DNA from: Amborella trichopoda
Taxonomy: Eukaryota > Streptophyta > Magnoliopsida > Amborellales > Amborellaceae
DNA: 64,000 nt
Direction of reading: 5' to 3'
Assembly (NCBI RefSeq): GCF_000471905.2
Contig: NW_006499810.1
Location: 2,563,622 to 2,627,621, forward strand
Positions 55,741 to 64,000 of this stretch are shown here, piece after piece. The position numbers and the translations under genes were made by a program. Numbering within the stretch: position 1 is the first letter of the stretch; every line of letters starts with the position of its first letter. The notes below the pieces were generated by a model. That model did not search any database. It was not told where the DNA came from and saw only the letters and a program-made list of their open reading frames with translations.

Positions 55741-56954
55741 TTAAAATTTGTAGTCCTCTATCGCATTTAGCCTTGAGGTTTTGATGGATCTCTTGCCAAA
55801 ACTACGATCTTGGTCGCGGTTGGTCAACTCTTCTTGCACAAGAGAGAATTGTCTTCATCAGATGTGGTAAAGGATGAGAGCCAAGAACTGGGGTCATCTT
55901 GGGCCGCGAAGGATGAAGGACTCGATCTTCTGTGAGATTCATGCCCCGAGCTCTCTTATGAACCCCAGCAACATGACAAAAGTGTTGAGGCTTGTTCAGG
56001 ATGGTACTCTTGGGGAAAACCTTCAAGTGCCATGGTTAAAGGTGCTTGCTTGATGAAGAAGGAGTGAGCGGCAGTAGGGTTGACTCATGAGGAGGCTCGA
56101 TTCGAGGACGAGGGTAGGTCAGAGATGGTGATGTGTGTGCGCCCCTTGAAGAAGGATCTTAAGGGACTTGGGAGTCCACCAGGGCTAGTGCCAATGAGCT
56201 GGCCTTAAGAGGCTCAGAACTACAAGCAGGTGTCTGTAAGAGAACAGGTGCAGACCTACCCCTTACAGAGTGCACTTGTGTGGGCATAGGAGGAGCACGT
56301 CGAGGTCATCTCTTGTGTACTCAGGTTTGGCACAATAATGGCGTTGCCCTGAGTTGTGAGATGCACATAAGTGGCATGTAGAGGATTTGGCCTTGGAAGG
56401 TTCGATCCTGGACACGGACTTGAGGTAACAGAAGTGCTGCCCCGAAGTGTGACTCGAGTGGGTGACCCATGAGTCTTGTGGTGTGTGTAAGGGGTGGAGA
56501 CTGTGGGGTTTCCACCTCTCTGTGTTGAGCCTCTAGGGATAGAAACCTCTGATGTAGGAATGTGGGGGGTAGCCTCATGACGACCCACAAAAGCAATGGC
56601 AACTCGCTTGCCTTTTGCAGAAAGGGACTGAGCAGCGTTACGGAGTACCTCAAAAACATGACCGGTAAGTGACTCGCAGGTGGCAGGGTGCATAATATGT
56701 GGGGCAACATAAGTGCCGCCCATGCAAGGCCCCTTGGTGGAATTTCCACCAGAGCGAAGAGATGGGAAGTGAGGGATCTTCAAGTCCCTCCTCACACCGG
56801 TCCAAGTTAAGACCTGGGAGCTAGACAAGGGGTCTTTGCTCAAGAGGATGGTCGGGAACGAAGTCGAAGGACTTTGTTCCCTAAGGAAAATCTCGATTAA
56901 GGGGATAAGAAAATCCCCGATCTGAATGAATGGGTTATAGAACCCATTAGCCAT
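55741..56954 (-). pseudogene. T3 ORF1 / gag N-terminal region (232 codons open, 56954-56256)
   Basis: Start chosen at ATG 56954 because MANGFYNPFIQIGDFLIP matches T1's MASGLFNPFIKVGDFLIP at the same distance from the PBS; an upstream in-frame ATG (57164) lies in the LTR. Signatures: LTWTGVRRDLKIPHF, PCMGGTYVAPHIMHPATC, SAKGKRVAIAFVGRHEATPH, PRGSTQRGGNPTVSTPYTHH. The TAA/TAG-closed frame ends at 56256; related text continues in other frames to gag. No known domain; the N-terminus is hydrophobic but short. Conserved in three elements, so it was under selection when they were active. Confidence 0.72.
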
Positions 56955-57034
56955 AAGTGAATGTGAAAAGATGATGAAAGCAGATAAAGAAGAAATTAGC
57001 CAAACAAGAACGATCTGACTAAGGGGTAGTAAGT

Positions 57035-57052
57035 CCCCAGTGGAGATGCCAA
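57035..57052 (-). other. T3 primer-binding site
   Basis: Minus strand TTGGCATCTCCACTGGGG, two bases inside the LTR end; one base from the T2 form. Confidence 0.78.
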
Positions 57053-57054
57053 GC

Positions 57055-59061
57055 TGGTTACGTACCTCGATCTCTCCCTCCAGATCCTTTGGGGATCGGG
57101 CGTCTCGAGTTTCGGGGAAGACCCGAGAAGTTCGTGAGATCGCTCTTTCAAGAACCTCGTTCAAAAACAGGGGCAGGTATTACCAACCGGTGAGAAAAGA
57201 ATTTTAAAAGGTGGGTTCAGGACTTACTCGGGCTGACTCGTGTGGGCACCCTCATAGATCACGAAGAAATCCCCCCAAGTAATGAAACTAGTTCAGAATC
57301 ACCGCCCTTGGCTCATATTCTTCTTATTTTCAGATTTCTGCAATCACACACATATATGGCAAAGGTTATGGGACCGATGGGTCAGACCTCACCCTTTTCC
57401 TCTCAGATGAGCGTACACAAGCATGCGCATTCCAGAAGAAGAAAGAAAGCCGGGGGGAGAGAAGAATTCAACCAAGCAAGAAGGTCAGAGCAGGGACTAT
57501 ACTGGGAGATAATTTACATAGTGTGGTGGCGAATTAAGCTCAATAACTGAGACCAGCTCACGGGATCGCTACTAGATGTTATTGCTGATATCGACTAGCT
57601 AGGCACGATGGTCGGTCTGTCGTGGCGGTAAGGCGGGCCAAGGAAACATGGAATCGAATTTTTTTCTTGAATCTTCAAAGAATCCACTCAAGACCAAGAG
57701 GTGGTCTGGCGTTTGCATGCTCTTCTTTTTACATTGAGGCAGTGCCTGTTTGTATAGAGTTGTGCCCAAACATGGGTGGATTGATCAAAAATTACACCTA
57801 ATTGTTAAAATTTATGATTTAATTGAATTAAAATAAATTCTAAAAATAGATGCAAAAACATTGTTTTGCCCCTACCTTACAATGTGTGGAATTCCATAAC
57901 AGTCCTTAGGGTTGCTCGAGAGTTTGCATGATCTTCCGTGGCTGGCCAGAAGTTGTTCTGATGCCTGTTTGAACGAAAGATTATTGTTTTCTTGTAGGGC
58001 TCGACATGGCGATTGTTTTGATACCAACTTCAAGTCATGAATCATGTTTTTGAGTCATGATCACGAGACTTAAAATTTGTTTGAATCTTAGAACTTCGAA
58101 TCGATAGTGCAGTCTTTCCTTAATGTTTTTCTGTGATTTGTTCGTTGTAGTACACTAAGCATGTATTTACGATCACGTGGCAACAATTAGAATGCGATTT
58201 GGAGCTCAAATGAAGATTTTGCAACTTTTGAGTTTTGGCTAGAATCTAGAATCTGACGACTGGAATTTCAGTAACTTTGTCGGCTTCATGCATGAAATCT
58301 GACCGTCCAATACGTGCGTGGTTCTGTCTGATGGTAGGCCTGAACCTTACGCACATAATGGAATTGGTTTTACATCGATCCGTTGTGCGGGTATCGTGAT
58401 TTGGTTCATCAAGCGAGATGTGTCGCTGCTAAATTATTTGCAATTTCTTCATGAATCGAAAACTTCTCTCTAGCTATTCTCCATGTGCGGATATCGTCCC
58501 GGGGCGGGCCACATATCGAGTTGTTTGTCTTGATGAGATGAATACGCTCACCAAATTTGGGAGGGATCTGATTTGGAACGAGTGAGTTACGGACCCCGAA
58601 AGCGACTACCTATGACTGTAAAAACAACCACCTTTAATATTGTTTTGGTGCATTGAGGCCATACGGGAATAGTGTCCGACCTCTCTTGTTTCAATGTTTT
58701 GCTCATATCTTTGTTTTGGAGTGTCTGATCAACCCGAAACTTGGCCCATAAGTGTTTTCGACTGTGTCAGATCCAATGGCGGTGGTTCCACAGTAATTTG
58801 AGATACTGAGATTGTAGCTCCAATTGTAGGGTATGTTTCAGGGCATTAGAGGCCAATTTTTTGATAATTGTTTCTTTATGTTCACTACCTTAGACATGTC
58901 TGATCGTGACGAAACTTGGCAGGTGGTATTTTGAAGTGCTAATGATGATCTTCAGCAATTCTGGGGCAATTTTGAGACTTTCGGGAATTTTCCACTGTTT
59001 CGTAGGCTTTATTGACCTCCTTCCTACCAGCGACCAAGGTGATGAAAAATACGTTCAAACA
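57055..59061 (-). mobile_element. T3 5' LTR, subfamily A, internally deleted (2007 bp)
   Basis: Minus strand begins TGTTTGAACGTATTTTTCATC at 59061 and ends CGTAACCA at 57055. About 1.1 kb shorter than other A copies: the CT/GA-rich tract and minisatellite are absent, with the TATA-side text (CCCATGTTTGGGCA..CTCTATACAAAC near 57750-57775) joined to 3' LTR text near 57650. Confidence 0.85.
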
Positions 59062-60245
59062 TTTGGGCCTCTAGAACATATAAAATTATGAATCCATTGT
59101 TCGACTTGTTTGAAAGCACTAGCAGGCCACCAATAGATAGCCATATTATGAATGGGGATAAAGGATATCACAGATTTAGCTAATTGAACTCGTCCAGCCA
59201 TGACATGCAAGAACCCTTCCAACTAGTTAATTTATTTTTAATTTTGTCCAAGGTTCCCATCACATGAGATCTTTTCACAGCTCCTTTAAAGATATTCACT
59301 CCTAAGGGAATACCCAACAAATAAATGATCCTGGACTTTCTCACATCGGATACTTTACTTTTGCCATTATGAATAGTATAACCTGAAAATTGCAGGTATT
59401 TTAACAAAACTTCTTCAAATTGGATAGAATCTTAAGATCAGCTTTAAGAAATATCATTACATCATCAGCAAATAGGAGGTGTGAAGGGCATGGAGAACCA
59501 CTAAGTCCCAGGATTGTCTGAAGAAGCCCTTTATTACATAAATCAGACAGGACATGACTAAGAACTTTCTCAGTCAAAATAAAGAGCATCCGAGCAAGAG
59601 GATCTCCCTACCTTAATTCTCAAGAGGCTTTAAAGAACCCAACCGGCCCTCCATTGACCAGGACAGAGATATTGGCAGAACTTAGAAGCACTTTGATCCA
59701 ATTCATCTACTGATTTGAAAACCCAAACTTTTGAAGGATGAATATAAAAAGTCCCATTCCAAGGTATCATATGCTTTCATGATATCCAACTTAAGTGCAA
59801 TGGCACCTCCATGATTTTTATTTAGTAAGATATTCGCCATCTCCAAAGATAGACATATATTGGATGATATTAGTTTCCCTTTCTAAAAACCACCTTGAGG
59901 TGAAGAAATCAATTTGGGCAACAGTCTACTCAAATGACAAGCTATGATTTTGGGAAAGATCTTAAAAACAAAATTACCTAAACAAATAGGCCGAAATAGA
60001 TCCATTGAATGTGCATCCTCTTGTTTAGGAATAAGGGTCAGGAAATTATTGTTAAAACCTTCCATAAGGATTCCAACTTGGAAGAAGCTTCTCACTGCCC
60101 GACATACATCATAGCCGACATTGTCCCAACATTTTTGGAAGAAGGCCCTTGGAAAGCCATCAGGTCGTGGAGAACGACATGGATCCATAGAGAAAACCAC
60201 CTACTTGATTTCTTGATAAGAAGGAATGGAAACCAACATTAGAAC
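59062..60245 (-). pseudogene. L1 LINE ORF2: reverse transcriptase
   Basis: Minus-strand text in order: MDPCRSPRPDGFPRAFFQKC, FLTLIPKQEDAHSMDLFRPI, LLPKLISSPQGGF, HLLFADDVMIF (catalytic FADD at 59472-59461), GYTIHNGKSKVS, YLLGIPLG, and IYWWPASAF at about 59140. This is the plant L1 clade RT. A gap and stops occur between 59883 and 59590. The 3' part is cut at 59062 by T3's LTR, so the tail and poly-A are missing here. It would prime on nicked target DNA and copy LINE RNA. Confidence 0.9.
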
Positions 60246-61406
60246 ACCTCACTATATGGGGTCTTGATTTCTCTAATGCATATTTTTTGCATGTTTGATT
60301 TTGGTAGAAAAGTGAAAAAACTTGGAATTTCTATCTCCCCATTTCAACAATTTGATTCGAGATTTTTCTCTCCATAGTTTTTCATGAAGAGAGAGACAGT
60401 TATGGAGGTTAAATAAAGCCTATTTTTCATCGTTTAGAATTTGCTGATTAAAACCAACATTCTCCATTAACTCTTGAATATCATCAAGCTCTGTTTTAGA
60501 CTTAGAAACATTAGAGTTCAGCTTTCCAAAAACCAGCTTTGCCCATTTTTTAAGAGCAACTTTCAATCTTTGAAGCTTTTGAAATATTCTAAATATTGGA
60601 GAGCCATTTATATCCCCATACCAAGACTTTTGAACTTTAGTTAGAAACCGATCGTGATCCATCCAAAATCTAAACAATTTGAAAGGAATATTATGAGGTT
60701 TTGGAATTACCTCATAAAGAATCAATAAAGAAGAATGATCAGATGAGAATCTTATAAGAGCTTTAGCAGCACATTCAGAGAATTCTTCAAACCAGACGTC
60801 ATTGGTAAAGGCTCTGCCACGAGTTGCACGAGCCAGTCTTGATGCAGACTGATTATTTGACCAGGTAAATTTGATGCCAGTAGAAGGAAATGTAATAAGA
60901 TTACAAGTTGATACCATAGCAGCAAATTCTTCTATAGAACTTCGATTAGAAGGTCCACGACTAGATTTCTCGAAACTAAATAAGATGACATTAAAGTCTC
61001 CCACAAGTCACCATGGCCCATTTGGAGCAATTGCAGCAAGCTATAACCATAGCTCTCTTCTTTTAGCATAGGTGTGACTAGCATGAAAGCTGTGATAACA
61101 ACAGATTTACCATAAGCTACACAAGATATAATCACTTGTTGATCCAAAGCACTTAACATATTGGGCTTTAAGATATCAACTCTCTACAGGATCCATAAAT
61201 TTGACTTAGAAATGCTCCTAGAATTTTGAATGACATCAATAGAATATCTTATAGATTTGAGAAAGCTTATAGGAAGATCACCAAAGAAGATTTTTGGCTT
61301 AGCAACAGCAATAATCTCAGGCTTAGCTGAATGAAACTAAATCCATTAGAGCTTGCCTAGCTTTAGAATTTCCCAAACCTCTTACATTCCAAAACAGTAG
61401 CGTCAT
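60246..61406 (-). pseudogene. L1 LINE ORF2: APE-type endonuclease
   Basis: The likely ORF2 start is ATG 61406, reading MTLLFWNVRGLGNSKARQAL, the usual plant L1 opening with the catalytic Asn in WNVRG. GDFNVILFSFEKS (60998-60960) holds the catalytic Asp/Asn pair. IKFTWSNNQ and FSDHSSLLI follow; the latter holds the usual S-D-H. Then linker helices to 60420. Frame breaks at about 61330, 61160 and 61000. The endonuclease nicks target DNA for priming. Confidence 0.87.
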
Positions 61407-62290
61407 AAGGAACAAAATTTTAAGATGCTCCCAAAAGTCACAAAAAAGTCACCAAAAACAAGAAAGTCATGCCGACCAGCTGAAGATGCTCCCAAAGGCA
61501 ATTGACTGTCAAGTCAGACTAATACCTCCACCGACATCCAAGGTAGTAAGGTTCTCAGTTGCTGATGGTTTAGAATTTTCAGGATGGCCAACAAAAAGCC
61601 CCTGACTAGATCCAGTAAGACTAGGGCTTCAAGCCCCAAAGAGACCATCTCGCTAGAATCCCCACCTATCGATGCCCCAGACTTTTCAGGATGGTCAATA
61701 AAAAGCTCCTAACGGGATCCGGTAGACTAGAGGCTCCCCACCTATCGAATAAACTCCAAACCCTGGCGTAGCAGTTCATACGCCCCATTAAAGGCCCTCG
61801 ACTGTTTATCCAAAGCATAAGCATATCTTGAAGTAGGAAAAAAGCCCTTAATCAAGGCCCCCACCAAAATACTAAAAAGAAAGCCCAACTGATTGGGAAG
61901 GAAGCTCCTAAGCAAGGTCCCCCAACTGCTAGACAAACCCCGAGTCTGACTAATTGTGTCAACAAGCCTTTAAGTAAGGCCCCAGTAGTTGGAACCAAAA
62001 AGAAAGACTCTTGAAGTGGGAAGAAAGCCCTTAAGCAAGATCCCTGTCAGTAGTTCAAGTCTCTTTCCCCCAAAGTCTTGACACCCTTAGGTCAAGAAGC
62101 CCTTCAACAAAGCCCCCAGTTGTCGAAGCACCTCGGTCATCCCCTAAGGAAGAAGGTTGGCATGATTCTCCCTTTTCTGGTCGTGCTGATGCCGGTGGTC
62201 GAGAAGAAAAACGAAATTCGAAGGACTAATTTTGATTCTGATTGTTGTCCTTCTTGCTTCTCTCAAAGCACAACATTCGGTGGGGCAAGC
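61407..62290. other. Repeat-rich DNA: LINE upstream part and/or Tat 3' region
   Basis: 61420-61500 has a doubled AAGATGCTCCCAAA(A/G)G word. 61576-61740 holds a ~107-bp direct repeat (TTTTCAGGATGG(C/T)CAA). 61770-62130 has ~65-bp units with GCCCTTAAGCAAGGCCCC. The last ~50 bp (CAAAGCACAACATTCGGTGGGGCAAGC) match the polypurine-side end of X next to its LTR, so the right edge belongs to the Tat element whose 3' LTR starts at 62291. Where LINE ends and Tat begins is unclear. Confidence 0.5.
61770..62130 (-). repeat. ~65-bp degenerate repeat, minus frame GALLKGFLPTSR
   Basis: Five to six units. On the minus strand they read variants of GTLLRSFLPNQLGFLF, GALIKGFFPTSR, GILLKGFLPTSRVFLF and GALLKGLL. 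Confidence 0.6.
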
Positions 62291-64000
62291 TGTTTTAGGG
62301 TATTTTTAGACACTTGTATCCCCAATGCAAATAAGAAGGAAGCCAATCACGACCTAAGCTCGCTGGTACAAAAAAGCCTGTAGAGCATGGAAACACTATT
62401 GAAATAAACGTTGATCTGAAGAAAATTTTTGAAAGGTGATAGATGGATCCCAAAATGCATGTGGAGGTAGAAATTGAATCCCTAATAATACTCGCCAAGT
62501 TTAGTCGTAATCTGATGATCTTAAGGTGGATCAGAGGCAAAATTGGTTTTTAGATTCAGCCGCTAACATGTTGAAAATGCACCTTATAAACACATCGCTT
62601 TCATCGAAGCTCCAGATGGACACCAGAGCACTTACATTGGATTTAGAAGGTCTGCAAACCTCTAGATATCAAATTTCAGCTTATTTGGACACTTCTTGAC
62701 AATTATGTGGCCAACCTACCTAAAAAGGGTGGGTTACACATTATTCTGGTGCACCCTCAGTTAACCAATTTCTATTTATGAAAACTGTGTAATATGATTT
62801 CGGGATCACTTTTGAAAGGTCATAACTTCTTCCTCTTAAGTTGGATCAAGCTCAAATTTCAAGAGGATCTTCATCTCGTCGGCGTGCACATTTTAATATG
62901 TGGCACGACCCATGCCACCACTCGAGACAGAAGAAATATTGGTGAGATGTCGTTTAAGAAAACTCACGTGTTGCAGATTTTTGCAAAGATGAGATCCCTT
63001 CAATCAAATGGTCATATCACGAAGCCCCGGCCTCGGATCGACTTGAAAGAAGATATGTTGTGACTGTGACATCGAAGGCTTCAATCCAAAGTAAACATCA
63101 TACTTTATAAGTGACCAAAAAGGTTGTATTTCGATGTTGCAAGAAAGGGTATTTTTTAGGTGATCGGAATCCATATTCCGGCAACTATTCTATTTCGAAA
63201 AGTTGCGGTCCGATCATCAAATCGAGTCATTCTTATCACCAAACGATCATGACGACTTACCCGTCGTTCCACGATGAAAAGATCAAACTAAAACACCAAG
63301 AAATGGGCAAGATCCGAGATCTAAGATCTTTTGACGGATTTTGCCAAGAGCTCAACACATTGATTCGAGGGTCAAATGATATGTCAAAACGATCGCCTTG
63401 CCGAGATCAACACTTTCGCGGCATTCTTTTCACCGGAAGGTTGCCGAAAAGACCAAAAACAGGCCCAGGATGACCACCATAGCCTATGGCCCCTCTTTGG
63501 GGACCATCTTGCCATTTTCGAGATTGTGGGTTAGGGAAAAATGACCATTTTGCCCGAAAAAAGGGATTCAAATTTAAATCATAGAAACTGTATTTTTTAA
63601 CAATTTAGGTTAGTTTTGAGCATCCACCCTTATTTCAAGAGAGTGCTAGGAGAGTATTTGTAACCCTAAGTTCAAAAAAGGAAGTGAAAGAGATTAATGA
63701 GATTTGGCTCATAAGCTCAAATTTTAATTGAGTTCCCCCTGTTTTGCAATATTTTTCTCTGCCCCCTTTCACCCAAAGAGAGAAGAGAGGAACATTTCCC
63801 CATAAGCCACTACCTTTAGAACTTCTCACCCCTCACTTAGAACCTCTCACTTCTTACTTGGAACTCTTCACTCCCAACCTAGCCACCGGTCCGATTCAAG
63901 GATCCCATTAGGTAACCGCTCACCCTTTCCCTCTTCCATTTTTCTCTTTCTCTCTCTTTTTGCTCTCTCCTCTCTCTCTCTCTCTGTCTCTTTCACACGC
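62291..64000 (+). mobile_element. Subfamily C LTR, start only (runs off the window)
   Basis: Begins TGTTTTAGGGTATTTTTAG after a polypurine-like GGTGGGGCAAGC. Aligns with 3369-4900 (ACACTTGTATCC, CCACCCTTAT/ACCCTTG words, AGCTCAAATTT blocks) and ends in a CT-rich tract at 63930-64000, like 4880-5050. Being preceded by Tat 3'-region text, it reads as a 3' LTR. Confidence 0.8.

Larger units (their letters stand above)
52561..59061 (-). mobile_element. Tat element T3 (5' half)
   Basis: Minus strand: LTR (59061-57055), PBS (57052-57035), ORF1 (ATG 56954), gag (to about 53640), pre-RT acidic linker (to about 52561). The pol is lost at the point equal to T1 16510, where a subfamily C LTR fragment joins. 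The 5' LTR cuts into an L1 LINE on the other side (59062). Confidence 0.83.

Overview
This window is plant (most likely angiosperm) intergenic heterochromatin made almost entirely of decayed, nested retrotransposons. I see no intact host gene, tRNA, rRNA or CRISPR array. Every retroelement coding region carries stops, frameshifts or deletions, so coding entries are given as pseudogene spans and their edges are approximate. The plant assignment rests on Ty3/gypsy elements of Tat/Ogre type (Arg-tRNA-type primer site, extra archaeal-type RNase H, long LTRs), a Tekay/Del-like chromovirus, a plant-type L1 LINE and a Ty1/copia element. The species cannot be resolved.

Layout. 1-3368: copia pol remnant (+). 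3369-6175: truncated Tat LTR, subfamily C. 6176-9022: AT-rich DNA with a MITE-like inverted-repeat element (6708-7050). 9023-about 23018: the most complete Tat element ('T1', +): 3.1-kb LTR (subfamily A), PBS, ORF1, gag, RT, RNase H, archaeal-type RNase H, integrase, a 2.6-kb repeat-rich 3' region and the end of a 3' LTR. About 23030-31200: inverted LTR debris, then a second Tat element ('T2', +) with LTR end, PBS, ORF1, an unrecognised acidic ORF, a gag C-terminus, no pol, and a long antisense ORF (28435-about 31017, -). About 31240-36047: Tekay-like chromovirus (-), LTR plus integrase/RNase H, cut at 36047 by a Tat LTR. 36048-48083: two joined Tat 3' halves on the minus strand ('Y' 36048-40701 and 'X' 40702-48083). 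48084-51320: plus-strand subfamily A LTR. 51321-51591: small AT-rich island. 51592-52560: subfamily C LTR fragment (-). 52561-59061: Tat element 'T3' (-), LTR-PBS-ORF1-gag with pol lost. 59062-61406: L1 LINE ORF2 (-). 61407-62290: repeat-rich DNA ending in a Tat polypurine region. 62291-64000: start of a subfamily C LTR.

How the parts relate. The Tat copies can be read against each other: T1, T2 and T3 share ORF1, T1 and T3 share gag, and T1, T2, X and Y share the 3' region. These comparisons expose the main points of interest: (1) an antisense ORF block in T2 that is absent from X and Y, where its flanks lie side by side; (2) an unrecognised acidic, coiled-coil-tailed ORF in T2 in the place of core gag; (3) a pyrimidine tract plus AG at the same place in T1 and T3, matching the intron known from Ogre elements; (4) a duplicated zinc-finger module in T1 gag; (5) LTR minisatellites that keep their position but not their sequence.
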